Source: Chelativorans intermedius
GTDB lineage: Bacteria; Pseudomonadota; Alphaproteobacteria; Rhizobiales; Rhizobiaceae
Direction of reading: 5' to 3'
Assembly (NCBI RefSeq): GCF_025398255.1
Contig: NZ_JAODNW010000021.1
Location: 58,300 to 122,299, forward strand
Length of the DNA stretch: 64,000 nt
Each line of letters starts with the position of its first letter. Position 1 is the first letter of the stretch. The translations under genes were made by a program, and so were the position numbers. Below, in pieces: positions 9,074-18,658 of this stretch. Below the pieces are notes generated by a model. That model saw only the letters and a program-made list of their open reading frames with translations, had not been told where the DNA came from and made no database searches.

Positions 9074-9855
9074 CGCCGGCCATCGACAAGGGCATAGGCC
9101 GCGCGGGTGGCGCGGTTGAGCGCTTCGGTGAGCTGGCGGCGCTTCTCCTCCATGGCGCCGTCATCGGCATCCGCCGGCACGAAGATCGGCTCGCCGAGGA
9201 TCACCGCGCTGCGGCCGAAGGGCAGGTTGATCGTGGTCTTGTCCCAGGTCTTCTCCAGCACCTTGCGGCGGCTGGTGGCGATGGCCACCGGCACCACGGG
9301 CCGGCCCGAAAGGCGGGCGAGGGTGACGATGCCAAGTCCCGCCTGGCGGGGCGTGCCGTGCGGGATGTCGGCGATCATGGCGACGTTGCAGCCGGCATCC
9401 AGCGTGCGCTTGAGCTGGATCAGCGCGGAGGCGCCGCCCTTCCTGGCCCGGTGGGCACCGGCACGCCCGCCGGAGCCGCGCACCACCTCGAAGCCCAGCT
9501 TCTCGGCCACCAGGGCGTTGAGCTCGGCATCGGCGCTGCGCGAGAACAGCGCCACCAGGCGGTGCTTGCGCGGGTTGATGGTGGGGCCCAGCAGATGCTG
9601 GCCGTGCCACAGCGCGGCGATGGCCGGCGTGTGCTCGGCGATCGCCTTTTCCACGTCGTGCGAACCCTCCACGCGCCTGTTGGTGCGCGCGATGAAGCGC
9701 AGGGCCATGGCCATCAGGGAGGCGATGGCGTTCTTGAGGAAGCGCGAGCGGGCAAGCGGGCCACGAATGCGCCGCCACAGGGACCTGCCCGGACGCACGC
9801 GCCTGCGCGAACGCTGCTTGACCTCAAAGGACGGCGCCATGGCCTTCTCGTCCAT
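9070..9855 (-). CDS. DUF374 lysophospholipid acyltransferase-like protein
   Basis: A 261-residue member of the DUF374 branch of the LPLAT fold. It has a basic N-terminus, a hydrophobic helix (about 37-52), the family motif ALWHGQHLLGP near residues 80-90, and MIADIPHGTPR and PVVPVAIAT in the middle and C-terminal part. Genes of this family sit beside waaA in many Alphaproteobacteria, so a role in lipid A or envelope lipid acylation is likely but not shown. The ATG at 9855 was chosen; ATG at 9840 is an alternative. It overlaps waaA by 4 bp. Confidence 0.88.
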   Translation of the reverse strand: MDEKAMAPSFEVKQRSRRRVRPGRSLWRRIRGPLARSRFLKNAIASLMAMALRFIARTNRRVEGSHDVEKAIAEHTPAIAALWHGQHLLGPTINPRKHRLVALFSRSADAELNALVAEKLGFEVVRGSGGRAGAHRARKGGASALIQLKRTLDAGCNVAMIADIPHGTPRQAGLGIVTLARLSGRPVVPVAIATSRRKVLEKTWDKTTINLPFGRSAVILGEPIFVPADADDGAMEEKRRQLTEALNRATRAAYALVDGRR

Positions 9856-9859
9856 CAAC

Positions 9860-10117
9860 TCAACGGTCCGCCTTGGCGGCATCCGGGTCGAGAAGGCGGT
9901 GCAGATGGACGATGAAGTAGCGCATGTGGGCGTTGTCCACAGTCTCCTGCGCCTTGGCCCGCCATGCCGCCTCGGCCGATTTGTAGTCTCCGTAGATGCC
10001 GACGAGGTCGAGCGCCTCGAGATCGCGAAACCGGGTGCTCGAAAGGGACTCGAGCTCACCGCCGAAGACCAGGTGAAGAAGCTGCTTTTTTTCGTCTTTG
10101 TCCGCCATGGCACTCAT
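9860..10117 (-). CDS. DUF4170 domain protein
   Basis: An 85-residue soluble protein of the DUF4170 family: LLHLVFGGELESL, LDLVGIYGDYKSAEAAWRAKAQETVD, MRYFIVHLHRLLDP. Function unknown; the family is restricted mainly to Alphaproteobacteria and repeatedly found upstream of the DUF374-waaA-lpxK genes, as here. The start may be 10117 or the ATG at 10108 (MADKDEKK), which matches homologs slightly better. Its stop codon lies 4 bp from the start of the next gene. Confidence 0.9.
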   Translation of the reverse strand: MSAMADKDEKKQLLHLVFGGELESLSSTRFRDLEALDLVGIYGDYKSAEAAWRAKAQETVDNAHMRYFIVHLHRLLDPDAAKADR

Positions 10118-10316
10118 CGTATCCGTTTCGAGAGAAATTCTTGACGGCGCGCCGCGAGCCGCAAATCAACGCCGCCTTTTTGGAACCATTCGGGGCGGCA
10201 GGCAACCCCGCATGGAAACCGCGGCGCGCGAGCGGTAAAGGCGGGTTGTGGCGAAGAGATGGCTCCGCACGGCGCCGCGAGAGACGGTTTCCGGGTTCTG
10301 CCTCCCGGCAACAGCC
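10118..10316. other. 199-bp gap between cysQ-like gene and DUF4170
   Basis: No coding frame with a ribosome-binding site, no repeat and no convincing terminator are visible here. It is GC-rich with a short CT-rich stretch. It separates the pmbA-cysQ pair from the lipid A block, so it is the most likely position for a promoter of the latter. Confidence 0.5.
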
Positions 10317-11120
10317 TCAAGGCGCCGGGCCGGCCAGTGCCTCGGCCATGACGCCCACGAGCCGACCGCTGCCGGCCGCAAGGGCGCCGAGACGCGGATC
10401 CGGGCCGGCATAGCGCGGGCGCCGGCCGGCGGCATCAAGGATGCTGCCGCCGGCCTCCGCCAGGATGATGTCGGCAGCGGCCAGGTCCCAATCGTGCGCG
10501 GCGGGCTTGATGAAGGTGGCGTCCAGCCTGCCCTCGGCCACCATGGCGATGCGGCAGGCGAGCGACGGCACATAGGGGTGCAGGCTGACGCGGGTGCGGA
10601 TCTCTTCAGGAAGGCCGGCCAGCATGGCCTTGGGCCCGGCAAGCACGAGCTCTGCCCCCTCGTTTCTCACCGCGATGGGGGTGCCGTTGCGCCGCGCGCC
10701 CGCGCCACGCGCTGCGGTGAAGCACACCCCCTCGGCCGGGCAGTCGAGCACGCCGGCAATGGCCCTGCCGTCCTCCACCACGGCGACGCTGACACACCAG
10801 ACCTCGCGCCCGGCAAGAAAGGCGCGGGTGCCGTCGATGGGATCGACCACGAAGGTGCGGGGCGCGGCGAGCCGGGCCTTGTCGTCCGCCGTCTCCTCCG
10901 AAAGCCAGCCATAGCCGGGGCGTGCCTCTGTCAGCACGCGGCGCAGGAATTGATCCACCTCCAGATCGGCCTTGCTGACCGGCGAACGGCCCTCCTTCCA
11001 CCAGACCTGAGGGTCACGGCGGAAATGGCGCATGGCAAGGCGACCCGCCTCGCGCGCCGCCTCGGCGATCAGGGCCAGCTCCTCCCGCGCATCCCGGAGC
11101 ATCGGCTCACTCACCGGCAA
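10317..11120 (-). CDS. cysQ: CysQ-like 3'(2'),5'-bisphosphate nucleotidase / inositol monophosphatase family
   Basis: Mg-dependent phosphatase of the inositol-monophosphatase superfamily, 267 residues. Metal-binding motifs are WLSEE (73-77), DPIDGT (93-98) and HDWDLAAAD (209-217). The length and WLSEE spacing fit the CysQ group that removes 3'-phosphoadenosine 5'-phosphate, a by-product of sulfate assimilation; an inositol or sugar phosphatase activity cannot be excluded. The reading frame overlaps the end of pmbA by 14 bp, so the two are probably cotranscribed. Confidence 0.87.
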   Translation of the reverse strand: MPVSEPMLRDAREELALIAEAAREAGRLAMRHFRRDPQVWWKEGRSPVSKADLEVDQFLRRVLTEARPGYGWLSEETADDKARLAAPRTFVVDPIDGTRAFLAGREVWCVSVAVVEDGRAIAGVLDCPAEGVCFTAARGAGARRNGTPIAVRNEGAELVLAGPKAMLAGLPEEIRTRVSLHPYVPSLACRIAMVAEGRLDATFIKPAAHDWDLAAADIILAEAGGSILDAAGRRPRYAGPDPRLGALAAGSGRLVGVMAEALAGPAP

Positions 11121-12447
11121 CCGTCATTCCTTCCACGAGCAGGGTGGGCGCGGCGGTGCCGAAATTGCGGTCGAGGTCACTGGCGGGGGTCATGCGCATG
11201 AACATGTCCTTCAGATTGGAGGCGATGGTCACTTCGGAGACGGGATAGGCGCATTCGCCGTTCTCGATCCAGAAGCCGGCCGCCCCGCGGCTGTACTCGC
11301 CGGTGACGAGGTTGACGCCCTGGCCGAAGACCTCCGTGACGTAGAAGCCGCTCCTGATGCCGGCGATGAGCGCCTGGGGCGTATCCTCCCCGGGCTCGAT
11401 GGCGAAGTTGGTGGAAGCGGGATTGACCGACGAGGCGGCACGCACGCCGCGCCCGTTGGTCTCAAGCCCCAGCTCTCTGGCGACGGAGCTGGACAGGAGC
11501 CAGCTCGTCAACACCCCCCTTTCCACCGGCACCAGCGGCGCGCCCGCCACACCCTCGCCATCGAAGGGGCGCGAGGCCTGACCGCGCCGGATCTGTGGAT
11601 TGTCGGTCACGGTGACGGAAGCGGCGGCAACCTGCCGGCCCATCCTGTCGCGCAGGAAGCTGGTCTTGCGCGCCACGGCGGCGCCATTGATGGCGGCGGC
11701 GATATGGCCGGCGATGCCGCGCGCCACGCGCGGATCGTAGACGACGGGGAAGATCCCGGTCTTCACCTTGCGCGCGCCCAGCCTCCTGACGGCGCGCTCC
11801 CCCGCCGTGCGGCCGATCTTTTCCGGGGAATCGAGATCGCCGTAATGCAGCCGCGAGGAAAAGTCGTAGTCGCGCTCCATGGCCGTGCCTTCGCCTGCCA
11901 GCACGCTGACGGAGCGCGAGAAGCGTGTGGCCGCGTACTGGCCGACGAAGCCGTGCGAGGTGGCGAGCACCAGGCCGCCGGAGCCAGCACTGGCCCCGGC
12001 GCCAGAGGAGTTGGTGACACCGGGCACCGAGAGGGCCGCCTCCTCGGCGGCCAGCGCATCCTCCTTCAGCCGCTCGGCGGAAATCTCCGTCATATCGACC
12101 AGATCAAGATCGGCAAACTCGCGGGCCAGCCGCTCGGGCTCGGCAAGGCCCTGAAAGGGATCCTCGGGCGAGACCCTGGCCATGGCGACGGCGCGGCTTG
12201 CCAGATCCCGCGGATCGGAGGCGGCCGTGGCCGAGACGCTGGCCACCCGGCGGCCGACGAAGACGCGCAGGGACATGTCGTCGCTTTCGGCCGATTCGGT
12301 GCCCTCGACCTTGCCGAGCCGCACCGCGACGCTGCGCGAGCGGGAGCGCAGCACCACCGCATCGGCAGCATCGGCGCCGGCGCGCCTTGCCGCCTCCACA
12401 AGGGCGGCGACGCGGTCGAGAAGAGCTTGATCGGATGTGATGCTCAT
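11107..12447 (-). CDS. pmbA: TldD/PmbA family metalloprotease-like protein
   Basis: A 446-residue PmbA-type subunit of the TldD/PmbA (TldE) protease family, known from maturation of peptides such as microcin B17 and from degradation of unfolded antitoxin. Visible family regions are DAVVLRSRSRSVAVR near the N-terminus, RAPLVPVERGVL-like GAPLVPVERGVLTSWLL, and ASSVNPASTNFAIEPG followed by GEYSRGAAGFWIENGE. PmbA subunits lack the HExxH-type motif of TldD, and none is seen. No tldD is present in this window. The ATG at 12447 is chosen over the longer open frame because the extension has no similarity. Confidence 0.93.
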   Translation of the reverse strand: MSITSDQALLDRVAALVEAARRAGADAADAVVLRSRSRSVAVRLGKVEGTESAESDDMSLRVFVGRRVASVSATAASDPRDLASRAVAMARVSPEDPFQGLAEPERLAREFADLDLVDMTEISAERLKEDALAAEEAALSVPGVTNSSGAGASAGSGGLVLATSHGFVGQYAATRFSRSVSVLAGEGTAMERDYDFSSRLHYGDLDSPEKIGRTAGERAVRRLGARKVKTGIFPVVYDPRVARGIAGHIAAAINGAAVARKTSFLRDRMGRQVAAASVTVTDNPQIRRGQASRPFDGEGVAGAPLVPVERGVLTSWLLSSSVARELGLETNGRGVRAASSVNPASTNFAIEPGEDTPQALIAGIRSGFYVTEVFGQGVNLVTGEYSRGAAGFWIENGECAYPVSEVTIASNLKDMFMRMTPASDLDRNFGTAAPTLLVEGMTVAGE

Positions 12448-12599
12448 GAGAGGCCTGTCATCGGTTGACGGGAAGGAAATTCTCCCTCCCCGGTATAGCG
12501 GGAGAAATGCCGGCAAGACACGGCTGCCGCAACCATTTATGGTCGCAAACAGGGCGACGCAATGGCACAGGGCCGCAAGGCCGAGGCAGGAAGGAGAAC

Positions 12600-14475
<1,876 letters not shown>

Positions 14476-14527
14476 GCAGATGTTTTTATTCTGTGCAATC
14501 AGATTTTTTCAATACCATATCGTCTAC

Positions 14528-14570
14528 CATTCACTATTCACCATTTGCCATTCACTACTCGCCATTCACC
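14528..14570 (-). repeat. degenerate inverted copies of the 7-bp repeat
   Basis: On the minus strand this segment reads as imperfect GTGAATG/GTGAATA-like units, including GTGAATAGTGAATGG. The last five codons of the patatin gene (MVNGE then TAG) lie inside it. With the forward array 52 bp away it can pair over at least 12-13 bp, giving a large hairpin between the two convergent genes that could act as a bidirectional transcription end. Confidence 0.85.
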
Positions 14571-15430
14571 ATCCTCGCTTCCACCGCCCGCTTCAGCTCA
14601 TCCTTGATGGAAGCGGTTTCGGTCATGATGGCCTCGATCTTGAGGAAGTCGAGCACGCGGAACCGCTCGACGGCCGGCCGCAGGAGGATGTCGGGGCGCT
14701 TCTTCTGCATCTTCATGGCAATGATCGACTGCATCATGAGTTGGGTGGCGCCAAACATCAGTTCGATGGCGCCGGGCGTCCTTGCCGAACGCACGGTGGG
14801 GGCGCCCACGACATCGACGGCGATCAGCACATCCGCCCTGCCCTCCAGAATGTCGAAGGGCACGGGATTGTAGATGCCGCCGTCGATCAGCGTCATGCCG
14901 TCGCGCTGAACCGGACGGAAGACGGCAGGCAGGGCCGCCGAGGCGGCAAGGGCGGAACGCAGCTCTCCCTTGTCGAAGACGGCAAGCCGATGGCCGTAGT
15001 AGTCGGTCGCCGTCACGAGAAGCGGAATCTTCAGCCCCTCGAAGGTGGAAGGCATTCCGGGAGGCATGAACGCCTTGATGATGCGCTCGGCATCGAACTG
15101 GCCGAAGCGCAGGCTGCCCTCGACGATCTCCTGAAAGCTGGCCGGGCGGGCGCGCCAGAGACGGGCGGCCACCTCGGCCCGGCTGGCAAGCACGGCGCGC
15201 GCGTGTTCGCGGATCTCCTGCCCCGTCATACCGGCGGCCATGCCGGCACCGATCAGGGCGCCGATCGAGGAGCCGGAAATCGCCACAGGCCGGATGCCCA
15301 GCTCGTCCATCGCCTCGATCACATGGATGTGGGCAAGCCCGCGCGCACCACCGCCGCCAAAGGCGATGGCGAAGGTGGGAACATCGCGGCCTTCCCGTTG
15401 CCGCGCGCTGGGCGATGTCTTCTTTTCCAT
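14555..15430 (-). CDS. patatin-like phospholipase family protein
   Basis: A 291-residue serine lipid hydrolase. The oxyanion loop is GGGGARG (25-31), the nucleophile elbow GSSIG (Ser 55) and the catalytic aspartate is in DGGIYNP (Asp 183), so the Ser-Asp dyad is complete. No signal peptide is seen; it probably acts in the cytoplasm or on the inner membrane. The ATG at 15430 is preferred; a TTG at 15442 is in frame. It follows rsmD in the same direction with a 99-bp gap and ends within the inverted 7-bp repeats. Confidence 0.92.
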   Translation of the reverse strand: MEKKTSPSARQREGRDVPTFAIAFGGGGARGLAHIHVIEAMDELGIRPVAISGSSIGALIGAGMAAGMTGQEIREHARAVLASRAEVAARLWRARPASFQEIVEGSLRFGQFDAERIIKAFMPPGMPSTFEGLKIPLLVTATDYYGHRLAVFDKGELRSALAASAALPAVFRPVQRDGMTLIDGGIYNPVPFDILEGRADVLIAVDVVGAPTVRSARTPGAIELMFGATQLMMQSIIAMKMQKKRPDILLRPAVERFRVLDFLKIEAIMTETASIKDELKRAVEARMVNGE

Positions 15431-15529
15431 GGGACCTCGCAATCAATGTCCGCGCGCTGCGCGATGGCAACCGGCTAGCACGTTTGGCCACGGCGCTCCA
15501 GCGCCCGCATGCGCGGGCACGGCGTGGCG

Positions 15530-16084
15530 CTAATCCAGGCCGCAGAAGGCAAGCGTGGTAGCGGAATAGGCACGGCGCTCATGCAGGCGGATGCCGGCCG
15601 GAGGCTCGAACGGCGTGGCGGCCGCCTCCTCCACGACAATCAGCGCGTCCGGTGCAAGCCACCCGCCGGCAAGGGCCGAGGCAATGGCGCCTTCCCCCAG
15701 GCCACGCCCGTAAGGCGGATCGGCAAGCACGAGGGAGAATGGAGCCATGGTACCGACCGGACCGAGATGCGTGGCATCGCGGCGGAAGATGCGCGTGGCA
15801 CCGACAAGGCCGAGCGCTTCCACATTCTCGCGAATGAGGGCGCGGGCAGCAGCGGCCGTCTCCACGAACAGACAGTATTGGGCGCCGCGCGACAATGCCT
15901 CGATGCCCAGCGCGCCGCTGCCGGCAAACAGGTCGAGCACGCGCGCGCCCTGCAGGCTGCCGGGATAGGCGTGCTCCAGGATGTTGAACAGCGCCTCGCG
16001 CGCCCGGTCCGTGGTGGGCCGCACGGCCTGCGAGCGTGGCGCGGCAAGCCGCCTGCCCCGCAGGCTTCCGCCGACGACGCGCAC
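15530..16084 (-). CDS. rsmD: 16S rRNA (guanine(966)-N2)-methyltransferase
   Basis: SAM-dependent methylase of the 30S ribosomal subunit; 184 residues, the family size. N-terminal VVGGSLRGRRL, then DRAREALFNIL, the SAM motif DLFAGSGALG (51-60) and the catalytic DPPY (122-125). The start is a GTG at 16084 with AGGAG ahead; that ribosome-binding site overlaps the TAG stop of the upstream pseudouridine synthase, indicating cotranscription. Confidence 0.96.
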   Translation of the reverse strand: MRVVGGSLRGRRLAAPRSQAVRPTTDRAREALFNILEHAYPGSLQGARVLDLFAGSGALGIEALSRGAQYCLFVETAAAARALIRENVEALGLVGATRIFRRDATHLGPVGTMAPFSLVLADPPYGRGLGEGAIASALAGGWLAPDALIVVEEAAATPFEPPAGIRLHERRAYSATTLAFCGLD

Positions 16085-16093
16085 CGCCCGCTC

Positions 16094-17200
16094 CTACCGC
16101 TTGCCGCGCCCGCGCGGGCGCTTGCCTGTCTGCGGCCTGGCGGGCTTGCTGTCATCCTGCGGCTTTTCCCGCGTCTTGCCAGGCGCAGAGGGGCGGGCGC
16201 CGGGCGCCATCCACACATTGGCGGCGCGGCTGCGGCGCGCGGGCCGGGCCGGCGGTCTGGTGTCGAGACGGGCGCGCATTTCCTCGCGGTGGTCCTGCGG
16301 GCTCTTCTTCTTTTTCGCCGTCTCCCTGGCGGGCTCGGCCGCCGGCTTGCGCGCCGCCTTCACCGGCTTCTTGGAAAAGGGGTGCACGATGGGCGCTTCG
16401 AAATTGGCGCCGGCCTCGGCGATCAGCCGCGGGCCGAGCTGATCGCGCAGGGTGCGGCCCTTGATTTCCTGCACCGCGCCCTCCGGCAGGTCGCCGAGCT
16501 GAAAGGGGCCGTAGGAGACGCGGATAAGGCGCGTCACCTCGAGCCCCAGCGCCCCCAGCACCTTTTTCACCTCGCGGTTCTTGCCCTCGCGCAGGCCAAG
16601 GGTGAGCCAGGCGTTGGAGCCCTGCTTGCGGTCGAGCGTTGCCTCGATGGCGCCGTAGAAGACGCCGTCGACGGCGATGCCGTGCTCCAGCTGCGCCAGG
16701 GCCACGGGATCGACCGCACCGTGGACGCGCACGCGATAGCGCCGCAGCCAACCGGTGGAAGGCAGCTCGAGAATGCGCGCCAGCCCACCATCATTGGTGA
16801 GCAGCAGAAGCCCCTCGGTGTTGATGTCGAGGCGGCCGACCGTGACGAGCCTGGGCAGCCCCTCGGGCAGGATGTCGAACACGGTTCTGCGCCCTTCCGG
16901 GTCGCGGCTGGTGGTGACGACACCGGCCGGCTTGTGCAACAGGAACAGACGCGTGCGCTCGACCTGCGGAATGGGCGCGCCGTCCACCTCGATGCGGTCG
17001 GAAGGCCGCACGTTGAAGGCGGGCGTCTTCAGCGTGCGGCCATTGACCTTCACGCGGCCCGCAGCGACCATGGCCTCGGCCTCGCGGCGCGAGGCAAGAC
17101 CGGCACGCGCCAGACGCCGGGCGATGCGCTCGCCCCCGGCGTGCCCGTCGGCGCTTGCTGCGTTCTTTCCGATTGTTTTTCTGTTCTTCATGGTGGTCAT
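16094..17200 (-). CDS. rluB: RluB/RsuA-family pseudouridine synthase with long basic tail
   Basis: rRNA pseudouridine synthase, 368 residues. An S4 RNA-binding domain covers about residues 23-72 (RIARRLARAGLASRREAEAM), then the catalytic domain with GRLDINTEGL (Asp 125) and EGKNREVKKVL. From about 275 to the end the protein becomes a low-complexity Lys/Arg/Pro/Ala tail, common in alphaproteobacterial RluB and probably RNA-binding. The exact target (23S U2605 for RluB) is inferred. ATG at 17200 or 17191 are both possible starts. Confidence 0.93.
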   Translation of the reverse strand: MTTMKNRKTIGKNAASADGHAGGERIARRLARAGLASRREAEAMVAAGRVKVNGRTLKTPAFNVRPSDRIEVDGAPIPQVERTRLFLLHKPAGVVTTSRDPEGRRTVFDILPEGLPRLVTVGRLDINTEGLLLLTNDGGLARILELPSTGWLRRYRVRVHGAVDPVALAQLEHGIAVDGVFYGAIEATLDRKQGSNAWLTLGLREGKNREVKKVLGALGLEVTRLIRVSYGPFQLGDLPEGAVQEIKGRTLRDQLGPRLIAEAGANFEAPIVHPFSKKPVKAARKPAAEPARETAKKKKSPQDHREEMRARLDTRPPARPARRSRAANVWMAPGARPSAPGKTREKPQDDSKPARPQTGKRPRGRGKR

Positions 17201-17214
17201 CGTCTTCTTCGACC

Positions 17215-17283
17215 GCTACAGCATTTTGCGGGCAAGGGGAACGACTTGCCGCCGCACAAATGCGGCAGAAACAAACCGATGGG
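17215..17283 (-). repeat. dispersed intergenic repeat, copy C
   Basis: Read on the minus strand it has the same order as copy A: CCATC, TTTGTTT, GCATTTGTGCG, hairpin, GCAAAATGCTG. The hairpin here is GGCAAG (17231-17236) and CTTGCC (17245-17250) with an 8-base loop, while in copies A and B the stem is CCAGATG/CATCTGG. The backbone is kept while the stem changes on both sides, which points to selection for pairing. It lies between the divergent rluB and tadA. Confidence 0.7.
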
Positions 17284-17390
17284 GCGGAAGCGCGAAGCAA
17301 GGCGCGCGCTCCGCGCTAGGTATCAATTCGCCAAAGAGCTTGCGAGCGAAAAGATTGGACGGCCCACGCAACAGCAACTATCCCGCCTTC

Positions 17391-17831
17391 ATGGACATCG
17401 CGCTGGATGAGGCGCGCGCGGCGGCGGCGCGCGGCGAGGTGCCGGTGGGAGCGGTGGTGGTGCGCGACGGCGTGGTGCTGGCACGGGCGGGAAACCGGAT
17501 GCGCGCGCTTGCCGACCCCACCGCCCACGCCGAAATGCTGGCCATCCGCGCGGCCTGCCGGGAGACGGGGGACGGACGGCTTGTCGGGGCGGATCTCTAC
17601 GTCACCCTGGAGCCCTGCGCGATGTGCGCCGGCGCCATCTCCTTCGCCCGCATCCGCCGGCTCTACTTCGCGGCGGGGGACGAGAAAGGCGGCGGCGTGG
17701 TGCATGGCGGCCGCTTCTTCACCCAGCCCACCTGCCATCACGCGCCAGAGGTCTATGAGGGCATGGGAGAGCGGGAGGCGGCGGCCCTGCTGAAGGCGTT
17801 CTTTGCGCAGCGGCGCGCCGAGAACGGCTGA
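17391..17831 (+). CDS. tadA: tRNA-specific adenosine deaminase
   Basis: Zinc deaminase that turns A34 of tRNA-Arg(ACG) into inosine; 146 residues. The active-site motifs are HAE (46-48) and PCAMC (75-79), and EVPVGAVVV near the N-terminus is typical. The ATG at 17391 begins the conserved MDIALDEA helix but has no clear ribosome-binding site; a TTG at 17355 in the same frame is an alternative that would add 12 residues. Divergent from rluB, with repeat copy C between them. Confidence 0.95.
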   Translation: MDIALDEARAAAARGEVPVGAVVVRDGVVLARAGNRMRALADPTAHAEMLAIRAACRETGDGRLVGADLYVTLEPCAMCAGAISFARIRRLYFAAGDEKGGGVVHGGRFFTQPTCHHAPEVYEGMGEREAAALLKAFFAQRRAENG

Positions 17832-17839
17832 AAAGGCGC

Positions 17840-18508
17840 TCAGTTCAGCCAGGGAATGAGCCTGCGCAGACCACCGCTCTCCTTGGCGGCAGCGCGCTTG
17901 GCGGCGCGTTCCTTCTTCCACTCGTCCTCGCCCAGCTCGCCCACGGGGGCCGACTCGGCCGGCTGGCGATACTCGGTCGGCGGATCGCTGAGATAGCGCC
18001 GGCGGGTGGGGTCTCCCTGGGTGGCGAGCTGGCGGCGGCGCAGGAATTCCTGCCGCTGCTCCTCGCGCGTGCGGGAATCGACCGACAAGGCCTGCGGACG
18101 CGGCTTGTCGTTGTCGAGGTCGCGGATGATGTTGGGCCGGTACAACGGATTGTCCTGATTGGCCGTCGCCTCGGCGCGCACGCGCGCCAGCCTCTCTTCC
18201 GGCGATTCCGGCCAAGCCGGGTTTTCAGGCGTGGCCACGCTTTCCTGAGGCGGCGGCAGAACCTCCGTGGACGGCGGCTTGACGATGCCCGGACGCGGCG
18301 AATACTCGATCGGCTCCTTCTTCTCCGGCGCCAGCGACAGGGCGCCGGTCAGGTCGCGCACGAGCTGCTCCTCGCTGGTGACGCCGGTGCCGTAGGTGGT
18401 GCCGGAACAGGCGGAAATAAGCATGGCCGAGACGGCGAGCCCGGCGCCGGCTGCCGCCATGCGCCATCTTCCGCCGCCATTGCGCGCGTTTCCGCCAGGA
18501 TGGGTCAC
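17840..18508 (-). CDS. putative lipoprotein of unknown function
   Basis: A 222-residue protein with a lipoprotein signal: basic start, hydrophobic stretch AAAGAGLAVSAML, lipobox ISAC with Cys 34. The mature part is Pro/Arg/Glu-rich, without membrane segments and predicted to be largely disordered, with YSPRPGIVKPP, NPLYRPNII and a C-terminal charged helix (about 195-210). The GTG at 18508 was chosen because TTAGGAG sits 8 bases ahead; a TTG at 18553 is open but unsupported. Downstream of ileS in the same direction. I do not recognise a named family. Confidence 0.82.
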   Translation of the reverse strand: MTHPGGNARNGGGRWRMAAAGAGLAVSAMLISACSGTTYGTGVTSEEQLVRDLTGALSLAPEKKEPIEYSPRPGIVKPPSTEVLPPPQESVATPENPAWPESPEERLARVRAEATANQDNPLYRPNIIRDLDNDKPRPQALSVDSRTREEQRQEFLRRRQLATQGDPTRRRYLSDPPTEYRQPAESAPVGELGEDEWKKERAAKRAAAKESGGLRRLIPWLN

Positions 18509-18658
18509 GTTCAAATCTCCTAACGCCTCGGGCTGGCCCGTCGGCGGCCCCAAAACGCCACCTTCTCGCCCGAAAATCCGACGAGATGATGGCGTCCGTT
18601 CCTGCCGGCCTTTTAGCGGACAGGACGCGGCGATGCAACGCCCGCGCTCAGGAGGCCG

